Program-made: the position numbers and the translations under genes | The notes under the pieces: model-generated | Seen by the model: the letters and a program-made list of their open reading frames with translations, nothing else | What the model was told of the DNA's origin: nothing | Databases searched by the model: none | Shown here: positions 54,613 through 62,787 of the stretch, one piece after another | How the letters are laid out: each line of letters starts with the position of its first letter | How positions within the stretch are numbered: the first letter of the stretch is position 1 | Assembly: GCF_900142725.1 (NCBI RefSeq) | Contig: NZ_FRBW01000002.1 | Span: 248,001-312,000 of the forward strand | Length of the DNA: 64,000 bases | Origin: Roseibium suaedae | GTDB taxonomy: Bacteria > Pseudomonadota > Alphaproteobacteria > Rhizobiales > Stappiaceae | Direction: 5' to 3'

Positions 54613-55959
54613 TTAGCGACGAAGCTTCGCCGATGCAACGGCACTTTTGCCAGACAGCGCCCCAGCAGGAACTGGCGCCGTGACAACACGGTTCCGGCCG
54701 TGTTCCTTGGCATCATAAAGAGCATGGTCCGCCCGAAGGATCGTCTGGCTCAGGCTCTCCCCTGGCCGGTAATCAGCCACGCCGATGCTCACTTCCACAT
54801 GGAGCGTCTGATCCTCAAATGAGAAGTGGCTTGCCGCAAGCGTCTGTCGCAAGTTCTCGGCAACGAGAGCAGCCTCTTCAAGACTGCTGTTCCGAAGCAG
54901 CGCAAAGAACTCTTCGCCGCCTGAACGGGCGAAGACATGGGCCTTTCCGAGAACGGCCTGACACACCGCCACCATGTGGCAGAGAGCAGCATCCCCGCAG
55001 GCATGACCGAACCGGTCATTGATCTGCTTGAACTGGTCGACATCGATAGCCAGAACCGACAGCGGTGCACCTGATGTCTCCGCCACCATCTCTTCAGCCT
55101 GGGCGACTTCAAAGAACTTCCGCCGGTTGAAAGCGCCTGTCAGAGGATCGCATTCGGCCGCAACCTTCAGCTTGTCCTCCAGCTCCCGGCGCAGGGTGAT
55201 GTCATGCATGGCACCAGCAAGACCATTGACCTCTCCCGTCAGGGGATCCCGGGTGACAGCCTTGTGGAAGGATACGTCTCTCGGCCGTCCATCCGCGTAG
55301 CAGACCTTGGCCTCATAGATCTGCACCCCTCCGGCCTGCATCAGCCTCTCGTCCGCATCGAAGTAGATCTGGGCATATTCAGACTTTGCGATATCGAAAA
55401 CGCTCGAGCCAATGACCTTTGAGGCAGGCAAGCCGATGAACTCTTCAAAGGCCTTGTTGCAGCCCCTGTAAATCCCCGCCCGGTCCTTGAAAAAAACAGG
55501 AGACGGCAGATTGTCGAGCGCAGCCTGGGTCTCTGCCTGGCGGGCTTTCAATGTCTCGATCTCACCAAGCATGGCACGCCGGGTCAACAACGCACGCTGG
55601 GCGCGGGCAACGATCATGCCGGCCCCGGATACAAGCGGCTCACAGCAGACGTCATCTGCCCCCGCCCTGAAGATCGCAGAGATACGCGCTTCGGGCTGGG
55701 CATCTTTCAGGCAAATGCAGAGATAGGGAGACGAGCCAAGTTCCTGACGAAAGGTCAAAGTCTCGGCAATCGCCTCGTCAGCGGACACCTGAAGGATCAC
55801 CGCGTCCAGTCCGGACAGGTCAGATCCCTTGACCTGCGGAAGGCTCACAAAGCTGGTATCCGGATGCCCTGGAAGGTTACCCGCGGAAGAAGGGGCAACA
55901 ACGCCAAAACGGAATTGACGGCCAGCTGCAATTGCCATTTCCTTGCCGCTTTCCGCCAT
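54613..55959 (-). CDS. GGDEF protein with N-terminal receiver-like and PAS domains
   Basis: The 448-residue soluble protein has an N-terminal receiver-like region lacking an obvious phospho-Asp (DAVILQVSADEA), a PAS domain (LDNLPSPVFFKDRAGIYRGCNKAFEEFIGLP) and a C-terminal GGDEF domain with GGEEF. The inhibitory RxxD is absent: the five-residue upstream position reads KAHVFARSGGEEF. It should therefore lack product inhibition. ATG 55959 (MAESGKEMAIAAG) chosen. It ends just upstream of the ribN riboswitch but is a separate unit. Confidence 0.88.
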   Translation of the reverse strand: MAESGKEMAIAAGRQFRFGVVAPSSAGNLPGHPDTSFVSLPQVKGSDLSGLDAVILQVSADEAIAETLTFRQELGSSPYLCICLKDAQPEARISAIFRAGADDVCCEPLVSGAGMIVARAQRALLTRRAMLGEIETLKARQAETQAALDNLPSPVFFKDRAGIYRGCNKAFEEFIGLPASKVIGSSVFDIAKSEYAQIYFDADERLMQAGGVQIYEAKVCYADGRPRDVSFHKAVTRDPLTGEVNGLAGAMHDITLRRELEDKLKVAAECDPLTGAFNRRKFFEVAQAEEMVAETSGAPLSVLAIDVDQFKQINDRFGHACGDAALCHMVAVCQAVLGKAHVFARSGGEEFFALLRNSSLEEAALVAENLRQTLAASHFSFEDQTLHVEVSIGVADYRPGESLSQTILRADHALYDAKEHGRNRVVTAPVPAGALSGKSAVASAKLRR

Positions 55960-56128
55960 GCACCTGCGATCCTCAACCAACTCAACACGTAGCGAAATAG
56001 CCCTGAGGCGCTAAAAATCACTTTACGGCATCGGCTAAATCCGAGGGTATTCTATCGTAAATGTCGCTTACTGCGCATTTAGGAAAGAAGGTCAAAACCC
56101 TTACGTGTTTTCCCAGAGATAGCTCCCG

Positions 56129-56788
56129 CTATTCGTGCCCGCTATCCAGCCAGCGCCCCAATTCCGCAGGTGTATCAAGCACGGCGTTCGGCGACTCACC
56201 CAGCAGCTCACTGCGGCTGCCATAGCCCCAGGTTACGCCGACTGAAGCCATCTGGTTGGCACGTGCGCCAATCAGGTCATGCTTGCGGTCACCGATCATC
56301 ACGCATTCCTCATGCGAGAGACCTTCCTGCGCCATCAGATAGGCAATCAGCTCCGCCTTCGCTGACCGCGTTCCGTCCAGCTCCGACCCATAGACCTTGC
56401 TGAAATGGGGCATCAGACTGAAATGTTCGACGATCTTGCCCGCGTAGGCATGCGGCTTCGAGGTTGCGACGAAAAGCTTGCAGCCTTTCGCCGCCAATCC
56501 GCCGACCAATTCGCTGATGCCGCTGATCAAGGTGTTCTCGAACAACCCTTCGCGGGTGTAACGCTCGCGATAGAAGGCCACGGCCTGATCCTGCAAGGCC
56601 CGGTCAGCGGTATTCAGAAGAACCGCGAAGCTCTCCCAGAGCGGCGGACCAATGCACCATTTCAGTTCCGCCGCTTCTGGCACCGGCGTGCCCATTTTCT
56701 CCAGCGCATACTGGATCGAGCGCGTGATTCCTGTGAACGGATCGGTGAGGGTTCCGTCCAGATCAAAAAGAACAGTGCTGAAAGTCAT
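56129..56788 (-). CDS. HAD phosphatase (phosphoglycolate-phosphatase-like)
   Basis: The 219-residue HAD subfamily IA protein has motif I LFDLDGTLTDP, cap segment with FYRERYTREGLFENT, motif II ATSKP and motif IV MIGDRKHDLIGA. Substrate unknown. It begins 18 bases after the pccA stop and is probably co-transcribed with it. The start at 56788 replaces a TTG two codons upstream. Confidence 0.88.
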   Translation of the reverse strand: MTFSTVLFDLDGTLTDPFTGITRSIQYALEKMGTPVPEAAELKWCIGPPLWESFAVLLNTADRALQDQAVAFYRERYTREGLFENTLISGISELVGGLAAKGCKLFVATSKPHAYAGKIVEHFSLMPHFSKVYGSELDGTRSAKAELIAYLMAQEGLSHEECVMIGDRKHDLIGARANQMASVGVTWGYGSRSELLGESPNAVLDTPAELGRWLDSGHE

Positions 56789-56806
56789 GGGCAATGGCCG
56801 CCGTTG

Positions 56807-58819
56807 TCAGGAGAACTCCATGATGACGGCATCCACCGCCAGGCTGTCCCCAGCCTTAGCCTTGATTGCGGTGACTGTGCAATCCCGCTCGGCGCGCAGA
56901 ACATTCTCCATCTTCATGGCTTCTACGACGGCGAGCTGTTCCCCGGCCTTGACCTCCTGCCCTTCTTCAACGGCGATGGAGACCACGAGGCCCGGCATCG
57001 GGCACAGAAGCATCTTGGAGGTGTCCGGCGGCATCTTCTCCGGCATCAGGGCATCCAGCTCTGCCGTGCGGGGCAGCATGACCTTGGAGACGACAGAATA
57101 CCCCTGCCAGTCCAGCCGGTAGCCACCGGCAACGGGGCGCACCTGGACCGTCATCGCGCGTCCACCAACGGAACCACGCCAGATCCGTTCGCCCGGAGCC
57201 CAGCTCGACAGGACCGTCTCTACCGGCCCGTCACCGACCTGCACGTCGATCTCGACGGGTGTCGCAGGGAAGCCTGCCACGAGCCGGACCGGCTGATAGG
57301 TCTTGTCCAGCTTGACCACCCAGTCCTCACGCACTGCGCCCGAGTGAGGCCGCAAGCGGCCCGGCAAATGATCCAGGCGCTCACGCTGCATCGCGCCCAT
57401 GGACAGGGCAACCGCACTGAGAAGGCCGAGCGCTTCCGCATCCGGTTCGGCCGGAGCGAAACCATCAGGATATTCATCGGCAATGAAGCTGGTGGCAAGT
57501 TCTCCAGACTTCCAGCGCGGATGGTTCATCAGCGAGGTCAGGAAAGGAACATTATGCTGGATCCCGTCCACGTAGAACGCATCCAGCGCCTCGCTCATCG
57601 CGGTAATCGCCTCGGCGCGGGTCGGTGCATGGGTGATCAGCTTGGCGATCATCGGATCATAGAACATGGAAATTTCGGAGCCTTCGACGACCCCCGTGTC
57701 GTTGCGCACCGTGATGCCGCCGCGCTGCTCCTCTGCCGGCGGCTCGTAACGCACCAGGCGGCCGATGGACGGCAGGAAGTTGCGGTACGGATCTTCCGCA
57801 TAGATGCGGCTTTCCACCGCCCAGCCATTCAGCTTCACATCACTCTGGGCCAGCGTCAGCTTCTCGCCATAAGCGACGCGGATCATCTGCTCGACCAGGT
57901 CCACACCGGTGATCAGTTCGGTCACCGGATGCTCCACCTGCAGGCGGGTGTTCATTTCAAGGAAGAAGAAGCTCTTGTCCTGACCAGCCACAAACTCGAC
58001 GGTGCCCGCGCTGTCATAATTCACGGCCTTGGCCAGCGCCACGGCCTGTTCGCCCATCTTGCGGCGGGTTTCCTCATCCAGCAGCGGCGACGGGGCTTCC
58101 TCGATCACCTTCTGGTTCCGACGCTGAATGGAACATTCGCGCTCGCCCAGATAGATGACGTTGCCGTGCTTGTCGCCCAGCACCTGAATTTCGATATGGC
58201 GCGGATTCTGGATAAACTTCTCGATGAAGACCCGGTCATCGCCAAAGGAAGAGGCCGCTTCCGACTTGGAGCGGACGTAGCCGTCCCGCGCCTCTTCCGC
58301 GTTCCAGGCTATGCGCATGCCCTTGCCACCACCGCCGGCAGAGGCCTTGATCATGACCGGATAGCCGATCTCACCGGCAATCTCGACGGCCTGATCAGCC
58401 GATTCAATCACACCCAGATAGCCGGGAACCGTGCTGACCTTGGCTTCATTGGCAAATTTCTTCGACTCGATCTTGTCACCCATCGCCTCGATGGCATGCG
58501 GATTCGGGCCGATGAAGACGATGCCTTCCGCCGCAAGCACCTTCGGGAAGCTCGCCCGCTCGGACAGGAAGCCATAGCCCGGATGCACGGCTTCTGCGCC
58601 AGTGGCCTTGCAGGCAGCAATGATCTTGTCGGCGATGAGATAGGATTCAGATGCTGCGGCAGGGCCAATGTGAACAGCTTCATCAGCCATTTCCACGTGA
58701 ACCGCATCCCGGTCCGCATCGGAATAGACCGCAACGGTCTTGATCCCCATACGGCGCGCCGTCTTGATCACACGGCAAGCGATTTCACCACGGTTGGCAA
58801 TGAGAATTTTCGAGAACAT
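56807..58819 (-). CDS. pccA: Propionyl-CoA carboxylase alpha subunit (biotin carboxylase/biotin carrier)
   Basis: The 670-residue protein has the biotin carboxylase N-terminus (MFSKILIANRGEIACRVI), ATP-grasp (GGGGKGMRIA, biotin carboxylase HPVTE and FFFLEMNTRLQVEHP), a C-terminal BT domain and the biotinylation Lys K636 in VVEAMKMENVLRAER. With pccB it turns propionyl-CoA into methylmalonyl-CoA. The BT region and partner gene favour propionyl- over methylcrotonyl-CoA carboxylase. It is separated from pccB by about 2 kb with folB and two small genes on the opposite strand. Confidence 0.93.
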   Translation of the reverse strand: MFSKILIANRGEIACRVIKTARRMGIKTVAVYSDADRDAVHVEMADEAVHIGPAAASESYLIADKIIAACKATGAEAVHPGYGFLSERASFPKVLAAEGIVFIGPNPHAIEAMGDKIESKKFANEAKVSTVPGYLGVIESADQAVEIAGEIGYPVMIKASAGGGGKGMRIAWNAEEARDGYVRSKSEAASSFGDDRVFIEKFIQNPRHIEIQVLGDKHGNVIYLGERECSIQRRNQKVIEEAPSPLLDEETRRKMGEQAVALAKAVNYDSAGTVEFVAGQDKSFFFLEMNTRLQVEHPVTELITGVDLVEQMIRVAYGEKLTLAQSDVKLNGWAVESRIYAEDPYRNFLPSIGRLVRYEPPAEEQRGGITVRNDTGVVEGSEISMFYDPMIAKLITHAPTRAEAITAMSEALDAFYVDGIQHNVPFLTSLMNHPRWKSGELATSFIADEYPDGFAPAEPDAEALGLLSAVALSMGAMQRERLDHLPGRLRPHSGAVREDWVVKLDKTYQPVRLVAGFPATPVEIDVQVGDGPVETVLSSWAPGERIWRGSVGGRAMTVQVRPVAGGYRLDWQGYSVVSKVMLPRTAELDALMPEKMPPDTSKMLLCPMPGLVVSIAVEEGQEVKAGEQLAVVEAMKMENVLRAERDCTVTAIKAKAGDSLAVDAVIMEFS

Positions 58820-59071
58820 GCAGCATCCGCCCCGATTTCTTTATCTTCGGGGAAGAGTTGTAGGACGCTGCCTGACGCGGCGCAATATGTCGAAAGGATG
58901 ACCCGCCTCCAACCGCCCTTCACAGCCTTGACGAAACACCTCCCCCGGAAAGCAACACCAAGTAGAACGTATCCTGCCGGGACAGTCAGGTTCGGCGGTT
59001 TCACTGGAGAAACAGGGATAGGGATTTTTAACAGTTCCATGTCTTTAATCCCTCCGGATCGGGGGATTTAC

Positions 59072-59536
59072 ATGGTTAAAAAATATTTCATCTCAGGACT
59101 TCTGTCCTTAGTTTTATTTCCGTCAGCAGTACTTGCCGCACAGTCAGGTGACTGGCACATTGATACGGTCAAGGGATTTGAAAAATACTGGACCAAGTCG
59201 GAAGACGGGTCGCTCTTCACCATCTGGTGCCACAGGAACCGCAAGCTCTCCGGCACGGTGATCGACGTTGACATCCGCGGCAAGGCTGCCCCCGCCCGCA
59301 AGACCATGCGGGTGATCATCGACCGCCACATGCAGAAGGTCACCGCCGACACCGCCGGCTATGTGCAGACAGACTGTGCTGCATGCGCTGATGGCTACAC
59401 GGTCCTGTGGCAGCGGCTGCGGACCGGGCACCACCTCAGCGTCATGTTCGATGATGAGACCATGGCGAACTTTTCGCTGATCGGCGCCAGAGAGGTTTTG
59501 GCCGACAGCGCTTGCCCTGCCGATTTCTACAAATAG
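59072..59536 (+). CDS. Exported hypothetical protein
   Basis: The 154-residue protein has an N-terminal signal (FISGLLSLVLFPSAVLA) and a beta-rich mature part with four cysteines (C53 in IWCHRN, C102 and C105 in TDCAACADG, and one in SACPAD) that could form two disulfides. Start ATG 59072 follows GGGGG at about 7 bases; the frame is open a long way upstream antisense to pccA and should not be read as one protein. Function unknown. It is divergent from pccA. Confidence 0.75.
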   Translation: MVKKYFISGLLSLVLFPSAVLAAQSGDWHIDTVKGFEKYWTKSEDGSLFTIWCHRNRKLSGTVIDVDIRGKAAPARKTMRVIIDRHMQKVTADTAGYVQTDCAACADGYTVLWQRLRTGHHLSVMFDDETMANFSLIGAREVLADSACPADFYK

Positions 59537-59658
59537 GCCCCCATCCACATCACCCGCTGCGGACGCTGGATTTTCCGCGCCGCAGGCACTAAACCCTGCA
59601 CCTTGGTTTCCACGGCGGCACGCCTCAGCATGTCTGCACGAAGGATCCGGGGATACAC

Positions 59659-60024
59659 ATGGACGCAATACACCTGAAGGACCTGGCGTTCTTCGCTTAT
59701 CACGGCCTCTACGAGGAAGAAGCGCGCCTGGGGCAACGCTTCCTGGTGGACCTGACTTGCTGGCTGGACCTGTCAGCTGCCTGCGAGAGCGACGAGTACG
59801 ATCAGACCGTCTGTTATGCCGGGCTGGTCAAATCCGTCGAACAGGCCGTCACCGGCACCCGCTTCAATCTGATCGAGCGGCTGGCCGCCGAGATCGTGAA
59901 AGCGGTCTTCAACACGGATGAACGCATCCAGAAGGTCCGGGTGAAGGTCGAAAAGCCCGGCGCCCCCCTTCCCGTTCCCTCCGGCACGGCAAGCGTCGAG
60001 ATCATGCGCAACCGGCCGGGCTAA
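59659..60024 (+). CDS. folB: Dihydroneopterin aldolase
   Basis: The 121-residue FolB forms 6-hydroxymethyl-dihydropterin for folate synthesis. Visible: HLKDLAFFAYHGLYEEEARLGQRF with conserved Tyr and Glu, the SVEQAVTGTRFNLIERLAAEI helix and the catalytic Lys in VKVEKPGAPLP. Folate partners folP and folK are not next to it. Its stop codon TAA is the first three bases of the MITE-like element that follows. Confidence 0.94.
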   Translation: MDAIHLKDLAFFAYHGLYEEEARLGQRFLVDLTCWLDLSAACESDEYDQTVCYAGLVKSVEQAVTGTRFNLIERLAAEIVKAVFNTDERIQKVRVKVEKPGAPLPVPSGTASVEIMRNRPG

Positions 60025-60288
60025 TACCAACCTCAAGAAATAACGACCTATTTGATGGCCTCAGCCGGGTTCCCGGCTAGGCACGGTGCGCCGCCCGATG
60101 CCGGGCATCGGGCAAGCAGCGTAACGACGTCCGGGGAGCCGGAAGTGGCCACCGGAGGCCGCGTTTTCGAACCGCCCGGGCTACGTCGCGTTCCTTGGAA
60201 GATGCACCGCATCTCCCTGCGAAACGCTTCTTGCCGGACAATCCGAAAACGCGGTCAAATAGGTCGCTATTTCTTGAGGTTGGTATTA
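60022..60288. mobile_element. MITE-like element with 34-bp terminal inverted repeats
   Basis: The first 34 bases (TAATACCAACCTCAAGAAAT...) and the last 34 are inverted copies with one mismatch. Total length is 267 bases with no coding capacity. The outer bases are TA, as in elements mobilised by Tc1/mariner-IS630 type enzymes that duplicate TA, and the first three bases supply the folB stop codon. A lone end with the same 24 bases occurs at the thiE stop (35304). Confidence 0.85.
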
Positions 60289-60408
60289 CCTGACCATTGC
60301 CCTTCGGCTGGCGGGCAGAAGCCGGTATCCTCCCTCATCTGGCAAAACAGGGCGCGAGCGCCTATCTTGAATGGATGGGGGAATTGTCCGGATTGCGGAG
60401 CACCGATC

Positions 60409-60744
60409 ATGACTTCGATATCGACAAGACGCTGGCCTGCCCGTCACCTGAAGCGCGGAACCACTGCCTTGCTGGTTCTTGCCAGCATCGCCAGCCCGGC
60501 CCTCGCCCGGCCTGACCTCAGCAAGATGACCTGCGCAGCCGCCCAGCAAATGGTCCAGCGCAACGGCAAGGTGGTCTTCACCACCAGCCCGACGACCTAT
60601 GCGCTGTTTGTGTCCAACCGCAGCTACTGTGACCGCTGGGAAGACATCTACCCCCAATATGCCCGCACGAAGGACACGCCGAATTGCCCGGTGGCCTACA
60701 AGTGCCAGGAGCCATTGTTCCGGCGGAGCCTCTGGGAGCGGTAG
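60409..60744 (+). CDS. Small exported cysteine-containing protein
   Basis: The 111-residue protein has a signal sequence (LKRGTTALLVLASIASPALA) and a mature domain with four cysteines C42, C74, C93 and C99. Its pattern MTCAAAQQMVQRNGKVVFTT and RSYCDRWED, CPVAYKC is found in small conserved exported proteins of Hyphomicrobiales. Start ATG 60409 follows GGAG at 8 bases. Function unknown. Confidence 0.82.
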   Translation: MTSISTRRWPARHLKRGTTALLVLASIASPALARPDLSKMTCAAAQQMVQRNGKVVFTTSPTTYALFVSNRSYCDRWEDIYPQYARTKDTPNCPVAYKCQEPLFRRSLWER

Positions 60745-60813
60745 GGGCTTTCAGCAAAAAGGGCAGCCGGTGGCAGCCCTCGGACTGCGGGCAAAGACGT
60801 AAAACTCCCGATC

Positions 60814-60941
60814 GTCATCCCGGCCAAGCAACGCGCGAGCCGGGACCGGTGAGCCTAAAAGCTATCGGCTTCAAAGAATGGAATGCCGAGAGACCTAGGC
60901 TCACCGGTCCCGCATCTTCGCTTCGCTGCGTGCGGGATGAC
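60814..60941. repeat. 128-bp paired palindrome, family 1, copy C
   Basis: It starts GTCATCCCGGCCAAGCAACG and ends in GCTGCGTGCGGGATGAC, with GGACCGGTGAGCC and its inverse near the two ends. It lies between the small exported protein gene and the converging pccB. Confidence 0.88.
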
Positions 60942-61009
60942 AATTGGATGGGTTCGTCATCAATCTCAGGGCAGCCCTGAGATTGAGATAGACCAGTTTC
61001 CCCATCCGC

Positions 61010-62542
61010 TCAGAGCGGGATGTTGTCGTGCTTCTTCCACGGATTCTGCTGGGACTTCGTCCGCAGCAGGGCCAGCGCGCGGGAGACCCGGCGGCGGGTG
61101 GAATGAGGCCGGATGACTTCGTCGATATAGCCGCGCTCAGCCGCAACGAAGGGATTGGCGAAACGGTCTTCGTAATCCTTCGTCCGCTTGGCGATCTTGT
61201 CCTTGTCGCCCAGTTCCGAGCGATAGAGGATCTCGACAGCCCCCTTGGCGCCCATCACAGCGATCTCGGCTGAAGGCCAGGCATAGTTGATATCGCCTCG
61301 GATGTGCTTGGAACTCATCACGTCATAAGCGCCGCCATAGGCCTTGCGGGTGATGACGGTGATTTTCGGAACGGTCGCTTCCGCATAGGCAAAGAGCAGC
61401 TTCGCGCCGTGCTTGATGAGACCGCCATATTCCTGGGATGTTCCCGGCAGGAAGCCCGGCACATCCACCAGCGTGACCAGCGGAATGTTGAAGCAGTCGC
61501 AGAAGCGGACGAAACGGGCAGCCTTGCGGCTGGCATCACTGTCCAGAACGCCTGCCAGAACCATCGGCTGGTTGGCGACGATCCCGACTGTGCGTCCCTC
61601 GATCCGGCCAAGACCGGTGACGATGTTCTTGGCGAAAGAAGCCTGAATCTCGAAGAAATCGGCCTCATCGACCATCTTCAGAATCAGCTCCTTGATGTCG
61701 TAGGGCTTGTTCGGATTGTCCGGGATGAGCGTATCAAGGCTCATGTCGATCCGGTCCGGATCATCGTGACAGGCCAGCTCCGGGATCTCCGCCGTGTTGT
61801 TCATCGGCAGGAAATCGATCAGGCGGCGCATTTCCAGAAGGGCTTCAACGTCATTGTCGAAGGCACCATCCGCGATCGACGACTTGGTGGTGTGAACGGA
61901 CGCACCGCCCAGTTCTTCTGCCGTCACCGTCTCGTTGGTAACGGTCTTCACCACATCGGGACCGGTCACGAACATGTAGGACGTGTCACGGACCATGAAG
62001 ATGAAATCGGTCATCGCCGGGGAATAGACGTCCCCGCCGGCACAGGGGCCCATGATCAGGGAGATCTGCGGGATGACGCCTGACGCCAGTACATTGCGCT
62101 GGAAGACCTCGCCGTAACCGCCCAGCGCCGCGACGCCTTCCTGGATACGTGCCCCGCCTGCATCGAAGAGACCGATGATCGGCGCCCGGTTCTGCAGGGC
62201 CATGTCCTGAAGCTTGATGATCTTTTGGGCGTGGGTTTCAGAGAGCGACCCGCCAAAAACCGTAAAGTCCTTGGAAAACACATAGACTGTGCGGCCGTTG
62301 ACCGTTCCCCAGCCTGTAACCACGCCGTCGCCGGGAATATGCTGCTCTTCCATGCCGAAATCGGTGCAACGGTGCACCTTGAACATGTCGAATTCTTCGA
62401 AGGATCCCTCGTCGAGCAGAAGCTCGATACGCTCGCGTGCGGTCAGTTTTCCCTTGGCATGCTGCGCATCGATGCGGCGCTGCCCTCCTCCCAGACGGGC
62501 GGTTTCCCGGCGGCTTTCCAGTTCGGCAAGGATTTCCTTCAT
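61010..62542 (-). CDS. pccB: Propionyl-CoA carboxylase beta subunit (carboxyltransferase)
   Basis: The 510-residue carboxyltransferase has the crotonase-like fold: [53 protein letters not shown] and the [16 protein letters not shown] acyl-CoA region. The usual PccB length and the [26 protein letters not shown] sequence support propionyl-CoA specificity. Start ATG 62542 is 6 bases after GGAG. It works with pccA, encoded 2 kb away in the same direction. Confidence 0.93.
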   Translation of the reverse strand: MKEILAELESRRETARLGGGQRRIDAQHAKGKLTARERIELLLDEGSFEEFDMFKVHRCTDFGMEEQHIPGDGVVTGWGTVNGRTVYVFSKDFTVFGGSLSETHAQKIIKLQDMALQNRAPIIGLFDAGGARIQEGVAALGGYGEVFQRNVLASGVIPQISLIMGPCAGGDVYSPAMTDFIFMVRDTSYMFVTGPDVVKTVTNETVTAEELGGASVHTTKSSIADGAFDNDVEALLEMRRLIDFLPMNNTAEIPELACHDDPDRIDMSLDTLIPDNPNKPYDIKELILKMVDEADFFEIQASFAKNIVTGLGRIEGRTVGIVANQPMVLAGVLDSDASRKAARFVRFCDCFNIPLVTLVDVPGFLPGTSQEYGGLIKHGAKLLFAYAEATVPKITVITRKAYGGAYDVMSSKHIRGDINYAWPSAEIAVMGAKGAVEILYRSELGDKDKIAKRTKDYEDRFANPFVAAERGYIDEVIRPHSTRRRVSRALALLRTKSQQNPWKKHDNIPL

Positions 62543-62787
62543 AAGTCGCTCCGCAACAGCAATTTCTCCCAATCGACACTGGTCCTAGCATGCAGTGCCA
62601 TCCCGGCAAAGTCATCAGAAGGGCGAACCCGAAAATTGCACCCTTGCAGACAATCGAAATGGAAAATCGCATTCCCTTACGGCATTTGCACAAAAAGTGG
62701 GCACAAAAGCCTCTAGATTGCTCTTGGAGACACCCGCAGTATTTGTAATGCTTGCACAACATCGCGGCAGAAATGAACGGGGAGGCA

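Noticed and set aside
56405-59536. A 1043-codon open frame on the plus strand
   Set aside because: Most of it lies antisense to pccA and a HAD gene with clear family motifs. Only the last 154 codons (from 59072) form a real gene.
56807-62542. Methylcrotonyl-CoA instead of propionyl-CoA carboxylase
   Set aside because: The 510-residue beta subunit and the alpha-subunit BT domain match the propionyl-CoA type better, although leucine genes occur in the window.
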